Shown: one piece after another, positions 11,543-20,897 of the stretch
How the letters are laid out: each line of letters begins with the position of its first letter
Position numbering within the stretch: the stretch's first letter is position 1
NCBI RefSeq assembly: GCF_900446215.1
Contig: NZ_UAQZ01000001.1
Location: 1,674,001 to 1,738,000, forward strand
Direction of reading: 5' to 3'
Source of the DNA: Burkholderia cenocepacia
GTDB taxonomy: Bacteria > Pseudomonadota > Gammaproteobacteria > Burkholderiales > Burkholderiaceae
Length of the DNA stretch: 64,000 nucleotides
Program-made: the position numbers and the translations under genes
Notes under the pieces: model-generated
The model's input: only the letters and a program-made list of their open reading frames with translations
What the model was told of the DNA's origin: nothing
Databases searched by the model: none

Positions 11543-12742
11543 ATGTACGCGTTCACGCCCTCATTCCAAAACCCTGCCGGCTCGCCGATCCGCGAGTTGT
11601 TCAAGTACCTGTCCGAACCGGGCATGATTTCCTTCGCGGGCGGCTATCCGGCCAGCGACCTGTTCGACGTCGACGGCCTGAACGCGGCCGCCGAACGCGC
11701 GTACGCGCAACCCGTCCGCTGCCTGCAATACGGCCCGACCGACGGCCTCGCCGAACTGAAGCAGCAACTGATCGCGCTGATGGCGCGGCGCGGCGTCGCG
11801 TGCACGCCGGCCGAACTGCTCGTCACGACCGGCTCGCAGCAGGGCCTCGACCTGCTGTTGCGCGTGATGGTGTCGCCCGGCGACGTCGTGCTGACCGAGC
11901 AGCCGGCTTACCCGGCCACGCTGCAGGCGATGCGTCTGCAGCAGGCGCGCATCGTGACGATCCCCGTCGACGGCGAAGGCCTCGACGTCGATCGTCTCGC
12001 GGCGCAGCTCGCGTCCGGCGCGATCGCGCAGCCGAAGCTGCTCTACACGGTCCCGACTTTCGCGAACCCGACGGGCGCGACGCTCACGCGCGAACGCCGG
12101 CTGAAGCTGCTGCGTCTCGCGGTGCAATACCGTTTCCTGATCGTCGAGGACGATCCGTATGGCGACCTGCGTTTCGCGGGCGAAGCCGTGCCGTCGATGC
12201 TCGCGCTGGCCGGCGAGGTGGGCGGCGCGCGCGACTGGCTCGTGCATTTCGCGAGCCTGTCGAAGATCGTCGCGCCGGGGCTGCGGGTGGGCTGGACGAT
12301 CGCGCCGGCCGAGATCACGCGGCGCTGCGTGATCGCGAAGCAGACGGTCGATCTGTGCAGCACGCCGTGGACGCAGGCTACTGCCGCCGAATATCTGGCC
12401 GACGGTGCGCTCGAACGCCATCTGCCGCGTATCACGGCCGCGTACCGGCGCAAATGCGACGCGATGTGCGACGCGCTGCGCGACGGGTTCGGCGATGCGA
12501 TCGAATTCCATCGTCCCGAAGGCGGGATGTTCGTGTGGGCGCGGCTTGGCGCGGTGCCGTCGGACGTGCTACTGCAACAGGCGATCGCCAACAAGATCGT
12601 GTTCGTGCCCGGCAAGGCGTTCTTCGCGGACAACGTCGACGCGGCATCGCTGCGCCTGTCGTTCGCCGCGCCGGACGTCGAGGCGATCCGGGAAGGCGTC
12701 GCGCGCCTCGTGCGCGCGTATGGTGCGGCGCTGGCCGCGTGA
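11543..12742 (+). CDS. PLP-dependent aminotransferase, 2-aminoadipate/aromatic type (fold I)
   Basis: 399 residues. It has the fold-type I aminotransferase signs: YGPTDGLAELKQQL early on, substrate/PLP segments GSQQGLDLL, VPTFANPTG and VEDDPYGDLRF, and the Schiff-base Lys in SLSKIVAPGLRVGW (near residue 240). It resembles the LysN/MocR-aminotransferase branch without a DNA-binding domain. The amino donor is not clear; 2-aminoadipate or aromatic and branched substrates are all possible. No strong ribosome site precedes the ATG, but the conserved region starts within 10 residues. A small gene follows 12 bases after the stop. Confidence 0.85.
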   Translation: MYAFTPSFQNPAGSPIRELFKYLSEPGMISFAGGYPASDLFDVDGLNAAAERAYAQPVRCLQYGPTDGLAELKQQLIALMARRGVACTPAELLVTTGSQQGLDLLLRVMVSPGDVVLTEQPAYPATLQAMRLQQARIVTIPVDGEGLDVDRLAAQLASGAIAQPKLLYTVPTFANPTGATLTRERRLKLLRLAVQYRFLIVEDDPYGDLRFAGEAVPSMLALAGEVGGARDWLVHFASLSKIVAPGLRVGWTIAPAEITRRCVIAKQTVDLCSTPWTQATAAEYLADGALERHLPRITAAYRRKCDAMCDALRDGFGDAIEFHRPEGGMFVWARLGAVPSDVLLQQAIANKIVFVPGKAFFADNVDAASLRLSFAAPDVEAIREGVARLVRAYGAALAA

Positions 12743-12754
12743 GGAGACATCAGC

Positions 12755-12946
12755 GTGAATATCACCGTCAACGAAACGGCATCGATGGGGGCGGCGGCGA
12801 GCGCCGCGTATAAGCAGCCGGCGAAGCATCGGTCGTCGCAGATCAGCGCCGGCCCGCAGTATGTGGCCGACGTGCTCGGCCGTTTCGGCGCGGAGCCGGC
12901 GGCCGACGCTGCCGATGCGGCGCCGGTCGTGCTCGGCTACAACTGA
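12755..12946 (+). CDS. small protein of unknown function
   Basis: 63 residues from a GTG with a clear GAGGAGA ribosome site 7 bases upstream, and only 12 bases after the aminotransferase stop. Composition is Ala-rich and soluble, with no Cys and no membrane segment. The central part (SSQISAGPQYVADVLGRFG) may form a short helix. The spacing and ribosome site argue for a real gene in the aminotransferase operon; no family is recognised. Confidence 0.5.
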   Translation: MNITVNETASMGAAASAAYKQPAKHRSSQISAGPQYVADVLGRFGAEPAADAADAAPVVLGYN

Positions 12947-13040
12947 CCGGCACAACGGCGGCGACGCATCCCATGCGCGCCGTCGCCGCAACAAACGGTT
13001 AAGCTTGCGCGATCGAAACACCGACGATCGCCGCCGCCTC

Positions 13041-13628
13041 ATGTCCGACTCGACCTCCGCATCGCTCGCGCAAACCTACGATCGCCTCTGGTCCTGCCTC
13101 GAATCCGGCGTCAGCGTGCAGCGCTCGCCGTTCACGATGTTGCAGGCGGCGACGCTCGGCCTCGACGGTGCGCCGAAGGTTCGGACGATCGTGTTGCGTC
13201 GGGTGAATCGCACGGAGCGCGTGCTGTCGTTTCATACCGATGCACGTTCGGAGAAAGTCGCGGAGTTGCGTCGCGATCCGCGCATCTCGATCGTCGCCAA
13301 TGACCTCGATGCACTCGTGCAGATTCGCGCGGAAGGCGTTGCGTCGATCTGCGACGACGAAGCGCAGCGGCGCGCGATCTGGGCATCGAGCCGTCCGCAT
13401 ACGCTGCTGCTGTATCGCGCACCGTTGCCGCCCGGTACGCCGGTCGCGTCACCGGAAGCCGCGCATCTCGACAGTACCGCGCCGACCGGCGACGGCTACG
13501 AAAACTTCTGCCTGATCCACATGACGGTCACGCGCATCGACTGGCTCGAACTCGCGCGCGCCGGCCATCGTCGAGCGGTATTCGACCTGAACGACAGCGG
13601 CGACGAAGCCCGCTGGATCGCTCCCTGA
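13041..13628 (+). CDS. pyridoxamine 5'-phosphate oxidase family flavoprotein
   Basis: 195 residues with the split-barrel FMN-binding fold: PFTMLQAATLGLDGAPKVRTIVLR at the N-terminus and LSFHTDARSEKV, the phosphate-contacting segment, near residue 65. PdxH proteins are slightly longer and have a tighter C-terminal motif, so this is more likely a PNPOx-like paralogue than the housekeeping PdxH. A vitamin B6 link would suit the PLP aminotransferase upstream, but this is inference. The ATG at 13041 was preferred because conserved sequence begins shortly after it. Confidence 0.8.
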   Translation: MSDSTSASLAQTYDRLWSCLESGVSVQRSPFTMLQAATLGLDGAPKVRTIVLRRVNRTERVLSFHTDARSEKVAELRRDPRISIVANDLDALVQIRAEGVASICDDEAQRRAIWASSRPHTLLLYRAPLPPGTPVASPEAAHLDSTAPTGDGYENFCLIHMTVTRIDWLELARAGHRRAVFDLNDSGDEARWIAP

Positions 13629-13653
13629 CGCCAGCCAGGCGAGCCCACGCGGC

Positions 13654-14544
13654 TCAAGGCCGCCCGTCCGACGCGGCCTGGATCATCCACGCGCGCATCA
13701 CCGCGATCGCGTCGTCGTCGCGGCGCTCGGCCGGATACACGAGATAGAACCCCATCGACAGCGGAAACGCGAAGACGAACGGCTTGCACAGCCGTCCGGC
13801 GGCGATGTCGCGCTCGACGAGCGGCTCGGTCGCGAGCGCGATGCCCTGGCCGGCGACGGCCGCGTCGATCGCGAGCGACGTCTGGTTGAAGCGCAGCCCC
13901 TTGTGCGGATCGACGTCGACCGGTTCGGGCATCGCCGCGAGGAATTCGGGCCACAGATCGTGCGCGTCGTGCAGCAGCACCTGGCCAGCGAGCGCGCGCG
14001 GCGAAGCCGGCGCGGTCAGCACCGACGGGCTGCACACCGCGTACACGTCGAGCGGGAACAGCGCATGGGTGGCGAGATGCTTGCCGAACGGCGGCTTGCC
14101 GTAGCGGATCGCGAGGTCGACGCCGTCGTGGCGGAACGTCGCGATCTGCGGATCGGCGATCACGCGCACGTCGTAGTCGGGATGCGCGTCGGTGAACTGC
14201 GCGAGCCGCGGGATCAGCCACTTCGACGCGAACGACGGCGTCGTGCTGATCGTCAGCGCGGCGCGGCGCTTGACGAGCTTGTCGGTCGCGTCGGCGATCG
14301 CATGCAGCGCGCGCTGCACGTCGGAGAAGTACGCGGCGCCGTCGTGCGTGAGCGCGAGGCCGCGCGGCAGGCGCTCGAACAGCTTCAGGCCGAGCACGTC
14401 CTCGAGGTGGCGCACCTGCTGCGCGACGGCGCCCTGCGTGACACCGATCTCGTCGGCGGCGGCGCGGAAATTGAGGTGCCGCGCGGACACTTCGAACGCA
14501 CGAAGCGCATTCAGCGGCGGCAGGCGGGAAGGGCGTGGCGGCAT
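13654..14544 (-). CDS. LysR-family regulator, GcvA-like
   Basis: 296 residues with the GcvA signature start (PPLNALRAFEVSARHLNFRAAADEIGVTQGAVAQQVRHLE) and an effector domain with the usual YGKPPFG loop. Regulators of this subgroup often control a divergent gene; here that is the SDR gene 134 bases away. The ligand is unknown. Confidence 0.85.
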   Translation of the reverse strand: MPPRPSRLPPLNALRAFEVSARHLNFRAAADEIGVTQGAVAQQVRHLEDVLGLKLFERLPRGLALTHDGAAYFSDVQRALHAIADATDKLVKRRAALTISTTPSFASKWLIPRLAQFTDAHPDYDVRVIADPQIATFRHDGVDLAIRYGKPPFGKHLATHALFPLDVYAVCSPSVLTAPASPRALAGQVLLHDAHDLWPEFLAAMPEPVDVDPHKGLRFNQTSLAIDAAVAGQGIALATEPLVERDIAAGRLCKPFVFAFPLSMGFYLVYPAERRDDDAIAVMRAWMIQAASDGRP

Positions 14545-14678
14545 CGTGAGGCTGTAGAAAAACTATCGGCTGGCGGCAGAAATACTGGTTCGACAGCCGG
14601 AATCGATGGGCCTACATTAACACCATGGCGCGCCGAATGGCGGCTGCGCGACGGCAGAATCGAAACGAGGAGCGGATC

Positions 14679-15383
14679 GTGACTGTAGAAAAAGTGGCGC
14701 TGATCACGGCGGCGGGCAAGGGCATGGGCGCGGCGATCGCGCGCGAACTGGCGGCGACCGGCTACCGCGTCGCGCTGATGTCGCCGTCGGGCAGCGCGGT
14801 GGCGCTCGGCGAGGAACTGGGCGGCTTCGGCATCCAGGGCTCGGTGACGGAAGAAGCCGATATCGACCGGCTCGTGCAGGAAACGGTCGCGCGCTACGGG
14901 CGGATCGACGCGGTCGTGAACAACACCGGCCATCCGCCGAAGGGCGAGCTGCTGGCGATCACCGACGACAACTGGCACGCGGGCCTCGACCTGATCCTGC
15001 TGAACGTGGTGCGCGTGATGCGCCGCGTGACGCCGATCTTCCAGAAGCAGGGCGGCGGCGCGGTGGTCAACATCTCGAGCTTCGCGGCGGACGCGCCCGA
15101 GCAGCCGATGCCCGTGTCGTCGGCGCTGCGCGCTGCGCTGAGCGCATGGACGCGCCTCTACGCGGAACGCTATGCGGCCGAGAACATCCGGATGAACGCG
15201 GTGCTGCCGGGCTTCATCGACAGCTGGCCGGAAACGCCGGACATCGTCGCGCGCATTCCGGCCGGCCGCTTCGGCAAGACCGGCGAGATCGCGAAGACGG
15301 TCGCGTTCCTGCTGTCGGACGGCGCGGGCTACATCACCGGGCAGAACATTCGCGTCGACGGCGCGATCGTCAAGGCGCTCTGA
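14679..15383 (+). CDS. short-chain dehydrogenase-like protein with degenerate active site
   Basis: 234 residues from a GTG with GAGGAG six bases upstream; an ATG at 14625 is in frame but lacks a site. The Rossmann motif is altered (TAAGKGMG instead of TGxxxGxG) and NNAG reads NNTG. The catalytic Ser of VVNISS is present, but 13 residues on, where YxxxK is expected, the sequence is SSALR: Tyr is replaced by Ser and Lys by Arg. So it may bind a nucleotide without classical SDR catalysis. It is divergent from a GcvA-like regulator. Fold call is firm, activity is not. Confidence 0.8.
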   Translation: MTVEKVALITAAGKGMGAAIARELAATGYRVALMSPSGSAVALGEELGGFGIQGSVTEEADIDRLVQETVARYGRIDAVVNNTGHPPKGELLAITDDNWHAGLDLILLNVVRVMRRVTPIFQKQGGGAVVNISSFAADAPEQPMPVSSALRAALSAWTRLYAERYAAENIRMNAVLPGFIDSWPETPDIVARIPAGRFGKTGEIAKTVAFLLSDGAGYITGQNIRVDGAIVKAL

Positions 15384-15586
15384 GCGCCGCATCGGCGAGC
15401 AGCCATACAGGCGTGGCCGCTCGCCGCGCAACAGCTACAAACGCGTACAAATCAGACAAATCCGGGATACATCAGACCTTTCGAATAGGCGACGCCGCGT
15501 GACGAGGGCGCGCCTGATTGAAAGCCTGGGCGCGATCTCGCGCGCGGCATGTTCACTTTCCACTTCACGAAAGGAGATGCCGAACG

Positions 15587-16864
15587 ATGTCTTCCACACC
15601 GTTTTCCCCGATGCGTCGCCACCTGCTGGCCACTTCCGTGGCCGCCGGGGTGTCGGCGATGCTGCCCACCGCGCTGCATGCGGCTACCGGCGCGAGCGGC
15701 ATACGCCCGTTCACCGCGCACATTCCCGATGAAGCCGTGGCCGACCTGCGCCGTCGCATCGCCGCGACGCGCTGGCCGGGCCGCGAGACCGTCGCCGACG
15801 AATCGCAGGGCGTGCGGCTCGCGCGCATGCAGGCGCTGCTGCGCTACTGGGGCACCGACTACGACTGGCGCAAGGGCGAGGCGCGCCTGAACGGTTTCCC
15901 GATGTTCATCACGGAAATCGACGGGCTCGACATTCATTTCATTCACGTCCGCTCGCGGCACGAGAACGCGATGCCGATGATCATGACGCACGGCTGGCCC
16001 GGTTCGATCTTCGAGTTGCTGAAGGCGATCGGCCCGCTGACCGATCCGACCGCGCACGGCGCGAGCGCGGACGATGCGTTCCATGTCGTCGTGCCGTCGC
16101 TGCCGGGTTTCGGTTTCTCGGGCCGGCCGACGAAGACCGGCTGGGGTTCGGATCACATCGCGCGCGCGTGGGGCGAGCTGATGGCGCGGCTCGGCTATAC
16201 GCGCTTCGTGTCGCAGGGCGGCGACTGCGGCTCGGTGATCTCGCACCGGATGGCGATGCAGCGCGTGCAGGGCCTGGCCGGGATTCACGTGAACATGCCG
16301 GCGACGGTGCCGCCGGACATCGCCACGCTGCTCGCGACCGATGCGCCCGCGCCGGCTTCGCTGTCGCCGAAGGAGAAGGCCGCGTACGAGAAGCTCGCGA
16401 CGTTCTATCGCGACAACTGCGGCTACTCGGCGATGATGGTCACGCGGCCGCAGACGGTCGGTTATGCGCTGGCGGATTCGCCGTCCGGACAGGCCGCGTG
16501 GATGTACGACAAGATCTCGCAGTGGACGTACAGCGGCGGCGTGCCCGAACGCTCGATTCCGCGCGACGAGATTCTCGACGACATTTCGTTGTACTGGTTG
16601 ACCAATACAGCGACGTCGGCCGCGCAGATCTACTGGGAGGATCACTCGAACAACTTCAACGCGGTCGATATCTCGTTGCCGGCGGCGATCACGGTGTTTC
16701 CGGGCGAGATCTATCAGGCGCCGCGCAGTTGGGCCGAGCGCAGTTATCACAACCTGATCTACTTCAACGAAGTCGACAAGGGCGGGCACTTCGCGGCATG
16801 GGAGGAACCGGAATTGTTCGCGCGTGAAGTGCGTGCCGGGTTCCGGCCGTTGCGGCGCGTGTAA
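15587..16864 (+). CDS. exported epoxide hydrolase (EHN domain plus alpha/beta hydrolase)
   Basis: 425 residues. A signal sequence with a twin-arginine-like MRRHLLATSVAAG stretch ends near ALHAATG (residue ~32). The EHN domain (IRPFTAHIPDEAVADLRRRIAATRWPG) precedes the hydrolase core with the oxyanion segment THGWPGS, the nucleophile Asp in QGGDCGS and the catalytic His in KGGHFAAWEEP. These enzymes open epoxides to diols through an Asp ester. Start at 15587 is taken because it begins the signal peptide, with AAGGAG upstream. A terminator follows. Confidence 0.88.
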   Translation: MSSTPFSPMRRHLLATSVAAGVSAMLPTALHAATGASGIRPFTAHIPDEAVADLRRRIAATRWPGRETVADESQGVRLARMQALLRYWGTDYDWRKGEARLNGFPMFITEIDGLDIHFIHVRSRHENAMPMIMTHGWPGSIFELLKAIGPLTDPTAHGASADDAFHVVVPSLPGFGFSGRPTKTGWGSDHIARAWGELMARLGYTRFVSQGGDCGSVISHRMAMQRVQGLAGIHVNMPATVPPDIATLLATDAPAPASLSPKEKAAYEKLATFYRDNCGYSAMMVTRPQTVGYALADSPSGQAAWMYDKISQWTYSGGVPERSIPRDEILDDISLYWLTNTATSAAQIYWEDHSNNFNAVDISLPAAITVFPGEIYQAPRSWAERSYHNLIYFNEVDKGGHFAAWEEPELFAREVRAGFRPLRRV

Positions 16865-16884
16865 GCGGGGTCGGTGCGATGAAT

Positions 16885-16916
16885 GCGGGCCGGCCTGTTG
16901 TGCGGCCCGCGTTTTT
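16885..16916 (+). terminator. rho-independent terminator after epoxide hydrolase gene
   Basis: An 8-bp GC stem (GCGGGCCG / CGGCCCGC) with a 10-base loop, followed by G and five T residues, 20 bases after the stop. Confidence 0.8.
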
Positions 16917-16981
16917 CAAACACCGGGTTTCGATACGGATTGAATCCTCGCGTGAGCATTAGAGTGGCGATGGGGTGCCTG

Positions 16982-17353
16982 TCAAAAGAGGCTGCACGAC
17001 CAGTGTGAATCCATCAGCTTCCCGACAATCGCCGCGGCAAAGTAGATGCCGGTTAGCGTGACCAGGAACCCTATCCATGTCACCTCGATTCGTTGAAAAC
17101 GTCGGACAATCGCCGCAGCCGCGGCGCAGACAACGAGTCCGATCAACATGCTGGGCGCATGATGGATGACGCCGGCCATCACGGCGAAGGCCGAGAGAAA
17201 CAGCGCCCAGTTCAGCGCGTCGCCGAAGGAACTGCAGGAGGCCGTGGAATAGCCGAAGAAGCCCGCAAACGCGAGAGCCGGAAGCCCGAGCACGATCCAG
17301 ATCATCGCGAGCCAGAATGGCGGTCCACTCGCGGTTCGTTTCAACGAATGCAT
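16982..17353 (-). CDS. small integral membrane protein of unknown function
   Basis: 123 residues with four likely membrane helices (about 14-36, 46-64, 68-83 and 92-112). No known family is recognised. The ATG at 17353 has a short AAGG-type site; a GTG about 33 bases upstream is a possible alternative start, adding VIDLADIDEQG. It lies between a terminator and the MocR gene and has no visible operon partner. Confidence 0.6.
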   Translation of the reverse strand: MHSLKRTASGPPFWLAMIWIVLGLPALAFAGFFGYSTASCSSFGDALNWALFLSAFAVMAGVIHHAPSMLIGLVVCAAAAAIVRRFQRIEVTWIGFLVTLTGIYFAAAIVGKLMDSHWSCSLF

Positions 17354-17475
17354 GCCTTGTTCATCGATATCGGCCAAATCGATCACCTCGAATTGAATGG
17401 ATGAATACCGCGCAACGTCGATGGCGAATCGCCGCACGGCTACGGTTGCTTCCCTTTTCCAACGACATGCCGCGC

Positions 17476-18861
17476 CTATGCAATCGCCTGCAACGCCTGC
17501 GCAAACCGCTTGTCCGCCAGATACGCAACGTTGAACCGGCAATACTTCGACGGACGATCGGCCTGCGGCGAGAACACCGCCCCCGGCGCGAGGATCACGC
17601 CGCGCTCCAGCAGCGCCTGTGCGAGCGACATCGAATCCGGCCAGCCGGGCAGCGCGGCCCACAGATACAGGTTCTGCTCGCACGGCCGATAGACCTCCGC
17701 GCCGAGACGGCCGAGCGCATCGAGTGCGGTGCCGGTCGCGCGCCGCAGCTTCTCCTGCAGATGATTCGTATGCCTGAGAAAGTGGCCATCGCTGACGATC
17801 GCGTCGAGCGTGCGTTCGCAGTATTCCGAGCTGCTGACGTGCGTCAGCATCTTCACGTCGGCGAGATCGCTGGCAAGCGCTGCATTGCACGCGAGAAACC
17901 CGACACGCAGCGCGGCCGACACCGATTTCGAAAAACTGCCGATATAGATCGTGCGGCGCAACTGGTCGAGCGTCGCGATGCGCGTGAGCGAGCGCGGCCG
18001 CAGGTCGGCCAGCGCATCGTCCTCGACGATGATCAGGTCGTGCGCGTCGGCGAGCTGCAGGATGCGGTGCGCCTTGGCCGCGCTCGTATCGGTCGCGGTC
18101 GGGTTGTGGCCGACCGATTGCGTGAAGAACAGCTTCGGCCGGTACGCGGCGATGTGCTCGGCCAGCTTCGCGACGTCGGGGCCGTCGATCTCGCGCGGCA
18201 CGCCGACGATGTTCGCGCCGCTCAGCTTCAGCTTGCCGAACAGCGGGTAGTAGCCGGGGTCGTCGACGAGCACGGTGTCGCCGGGGCGCACGAAATAGCG
18301 CAGCACGAGGTCCATCGCCTGGTTCGCGCCGTGCGTGAGCACGATCTGCGCGGGCGGCGCCTCGATCTCGTAACCGGCGAGCTTCTGTTGCAGCGACTGG
18401 CGCAGCGGCAGGTAGCCGAAGCGGCTGCCGTAGCGGAACAGCGATGCGGCGCTCGTGCGCATGATGCGCTGCTGGTACTGGTTCAGTCGCGTTTCCTCGA
18501 GCCACTCGATCGGCGGGAAGCCTTCGCCGAGATTGAGCACGTCGGGCTTCACGTGCAGTTGCTCGCGCATCAGCCACACGATGTCCATCGCGCGGTCGAG
18601 CGAGCTCGGCTCGTCGAGGTCGGGCGTGGCCGCCGCGCGTCGCGTGACGAAGAAGCCGGAGCCGCGGCGCGGCTCGATCAGGCCGTCGGCCGCGAGCATC
18701 TCGAACGCGCTGATCACGGTGTTCTTCGAGCAGCCGGACGCCTCAGCGTATTCCCTGATCGACGGCAGTTTCGCGCCGGCCGGCAACACCCCTTCCTCGA
18801 TCTGTCTGGCGAGATTGTCCGCCATCGCGCCAGACAGGCTGGCTTTTGCACGCTGTTTCAT
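17476..18861 (-). CDS. MocR-family regulator (GntR winged helix fused to aminotransferase domain)
   Basis: 461 residues. An N-terminal GntR helix-turn-helix ([25 protein letters not shown], residues ~33-57) is joined to a fold-I aminotransferase domain with HNPTATDTS and the PLP Lys in [15 protein letters not shown]. MocR proteins use PLP and often an amino compound as effector. It is divergent from the HMG-CoA reductase gene, with GGTAC half-sites in the shared gap, so it probably controls the downstream catabolic genes. The ATG at 18861 starts conserved sequence; a longer frame extends into the promoter. Confidence 0.88.
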   Translation of the reverse strand: MKQRAKASLSGAMADNLARQIEEGVLPAGAKLPSIREYAEASGCSKNTVISAFEMLAADGLIEPRRGSGFFVTRRAAATPDLDEPSSLDRAMDIVWLMREQLHVKPDVLNLGEGFPPIEWLEETRLNQYQQRIMRTSAASLFRYGSRFGYLPLRQSLQQKLAGYEIEAPPAQIVLTHGANQAMDLVLRYFVRPGDTVLVDDPGYYPLFGKLKLSGANIVGVPREIDGPDVAKLAEHIAAYRPKLFFTQSVGHNPTATDTSAAKAHRILQLADAHDLIIVEDDALADLRPRSLTRIATLDQLRRTIYIGSFSKSVSAALRVGFLACNAALASDLADVKMLTHVSSSEYCERTLDAIVSDGHFLRHTNHLQEKLRRATGTALDALGRLGAEVYRPCEQNLYLWAALPGWPDSMSLAQALLERGVILAPGAVFSPQADRPSKYCRFNVAYLADKRFAQALQAIA

Positions 18862-18893
18862 CGGAATCTTCCGTCGGGCCGGCTCACTGTCAT

Positions 18894-18945
18894 GGGTACG
18901 GTTGAGGGACTGTCTGCGCCGTCTGTACCTTTTCAATGGGTACAG
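18894..18945. promoter_or_regulatory. putative MocR operator with three GGTAC half-sites
   Basis: GGGTACGG at 18894-18901 and GGGTACAG at 18938-18945 are direct repeats; CTGTACC at 18923-18929 is the inverted partner of the second, giving CTGTACC-N9-GGTACAG. MocR regulators such as PdxR and GabR are known to use direct repeats, some with an added inverted copy. The site sits between the MocR gene and the HMG-CoA reductase gene. Confidence 0.55.
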
Positions 18946-19024
18946 CGTGACTATTATTCGGCTATCCACTGCCCGCCGCAAGCACCGACGGGCAATACCG
19001 CCACCCCGCAACAGTCAACCCATC

Positions 19025-20311
19025 ATGCCGATCGATTCCGCCTTGCCGAACTTCCGCTCGCTGACGCCCGAGCAACGCCTGTCCCACCTGGCCCGCGTCG
19101 TCGGGCTCGACGATGCCGAGCACGCGCTGCTCGCCCGACCGGGCGCGCTGCCGCTCGATACCGCGAACGGAATGATCGAGAACGTGATCGGCACGTTCGA
19201 GCTGCCGATGGCGGTGACCGGCTACTTCCGGATCAACGACCGGGACGTGATCGTGCCGATGGCCGTCGAGGAGCCGTCGATCGTGGCGGCCGCATCGTAC
19301 ATGGCGAAGCTGTCGCGCGCGGCGGGCGGCTTCCGCACGTCGAGCAGCGGCCCGCTGATGCGTGCGCAGGTCCAGGTGGTCGGCGTCGACGATCCGTACG
19401 GCGCGCGGCTCGCGATCCTGCGTCATGCGGCCGAACTGATCGCGCTCGCGAACAGCCGCGACAAGGTGCTGGTCGGGCTCGGCGGCGGCTGCCGCGACAT
19501 CGAGGTTCATGTGTTTCCCGACACGCCGCGCGGCGCGATGATCGTCGCGCACCTGATCGTCGACGTGCGCGACGCGATGGGCGCGAACACGGTCAACACG
19601 ATGGCCGAGACCGTCGCGACGCGCATCGAGGCGATTACCGGCGGCCAGGTACGGTTGCGGATACTGTCCAACCTCGCCGACCTGCGGCTGGCGCGCGCGG
19701 AGGTACGGTACTCGGCCGCGACGCTCGCGACCGACGATTACGCCGGCGAAGCGGTGATCGACCGTGTGATCGACGCATACGTGTTCGCGGCCACCGATCC
19801 GTACCGCGCGGCGACCCACAACAAGGGCATCATGAACGGCATCGATCCGGTGGTGGTCGCGACCGGCAACGACTGGCGCGCGGTCGAAGCCGGCGCGCAT
19901 GCGTACGCGAGCCGCAGCGGCCGCTATACGTCGCTGACGACGTGGGAGAAGGCCGCGAACGGCGACCTCGTCGGCACGATCGAGATGCCGATGCCGGTCG
20001 GGCTCGTCGGCGGCGCGACGAAGACGCATCCGCTCGCGCGCCTCGCATTGAAGATCATGAACGTGACGTCCGCGCAGGAACTCGGCGAAATTGCGGTCGC
20101 GGTCGGGCTTGCGCAGAATCTCGGGGCGCTGCGTGCGCTCGCGACCGAAGGGATCCAGCGCGGCCACATGGCACTGCATGCGCGCAACATCGCCGTCGCG
20201 GCCGGCGCGACGGGCGCCGACATCGACCGGATCGCGCAGCGGATGGTCGCGGCGAAGGACGTGCGTACCGATTTCGCCGTCGAGCTGCTCGCAGGCCGCA
20301 GCGACGGCTGA
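19025..20311 (+). CDS. mvaA: hydroxymethylglutaryl-CoA reductase, class II (degradative)
   Basis: 428 residues, the same length as the Pseudomonas mevalonii enzyme, and the catalytic residues fall at identical positions: Glu83 ([10 protein letters not shown]), Lys267 (THNKGIMNG), Asp283 ([11 protein letters not shown]) and His381 ([11 protein letters not shown]). The class II enzyme runs in the oxidative direction in mevalonate-degrading bacteria, giving HMG-CoA. The [15 protein letters not shown] substrate segment is present. It is divergent from a MocR regulator and followed by a membrane protein and a TctA-like permease. No HMG-CoA lyase is in the window. Confidence 0.93.
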   Translation: MPIDSALPNFRSLTPEQRLSHLARVVGLDDAEHALLARPGALPLDTANGMIENVIGTFELPMAVTGYFRINDRDVIVPMAVEEPSIVAAASYMAKLSRAAGGFRTSSSGPLMRAQVQVVGVDDPYGARLAILRHAAELIALANSRDKVLVGLGGGCRDIEVHVFPDTPRGAMIVAHLIVDVRDAMGANTVNTMAETVATRIEAITGGQVRLRILSNLADLRLARAEVRYSAATLATDDYAGEAVIDRVIDAYVFAATDPYRAATHNKGIMNGIDPVVVATGNDWRAVEAGAHAYASRSGRYTSLTTWEKAANGDLVGTIEMPMPVGLVGGATKTHPLARLALKIMNVTSAQELGEIAVAVGLAQNLGALRALATEGIQRGHMALHARNIAVAAGATGADIDRIAQRMVAAKDVRTDFAVELLAGRSDG

Positions 20312-20399
20312 CGCGCGGCTGCGCGCCGCGTGATCGACGCGGTGTGCAGTCCGCGCCGCGCCGGCATGGCCGGCGACATATCAAACCAGGAGGAGACAC

Positions 20400-20897
20400 A
20401 TGGAACAGACCGGTTCAAGCGCCGTCGCACCCGCGCCGCATCGCACCCGGCCGTTGGCCGGCGCCGATGCGGCGGCCGCGACGCTCGTCGAGGTGTGGGG
20501 CGACACGGTGGCGACGAAGCATCTCGCGTGGTCGGTGCTGCTCGGCATCGCGATCAGCCTCGGCGCGTTCGAGATCGGCCGCATCGCGCTCGCATCGTTC
20601 GTGCACGACGCGGCGATCGCACGCGCTTATGCGATGCTGATCGGCCTCGGCGGCTGCCTGCTGGCCGGCACGATCTGCGCGGTGCTGTTCAAGCCGAAGC
20701 GCACGGTGATCGAGCATGCGGCGGGCAGCGCCGAGCGCGACGACGCCTTGCGGCAACTCGCCGAAGCATCGGGCGGACTGGGCGCGACGAGCGACCTGTC
20801 GGCCAGCGCGCGCGCCGAGATGGAGGAGCTCGGGCTGCTCGACCTGTTCGCGTCGTACGACGCGTCGACCGGGCGCGCACGCGCGGGAGGCCGCTGA
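20400..20897 (+). CDS. small membrane protein, likely partner of the TctA-like permease
   Basis: 165 residues with two membrane helices (about 44-68 and 78-99) and a soluble Ala-rich tail. A good GGAGGAG site lies 8 bases before the ATG. The stop overlaps the ATG of the permease gene (TGATG). By position it could serve as a TctB-like small subunit, but it has two rather than four helices and no clear similarity, so this is inference from context. Confidence 0.65.
   Translation: MEQTGSSAVAPAPHRTRPLAGADAAAATLVEVWGDTVATKHLAWSVLLGIAISLGAFEIGRIALASFVHDAAIARAYAMLIGLGGCLLAGTICAVLFKPKRTVIEHAAGSAERDDALRQLAEASGGLGATSDLSASARAEMEELGLLDLFASYDASTGRARAGGR

Noticed and set aside
19025..20311. Class I (biosynthetic) HMG-CoA reductase
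   Set aside because: Length and all four catalytic positions match the class II degradative enzyme, and the context is catabolic.
17317..20640. 1107-codon open frame overlapping the MocR and HMG-CoA reductase genes
   Set aside because: It runs antisense through the MocR gene and out of frame through HMG-CoA reductase, both of which have full catalytic motifs.
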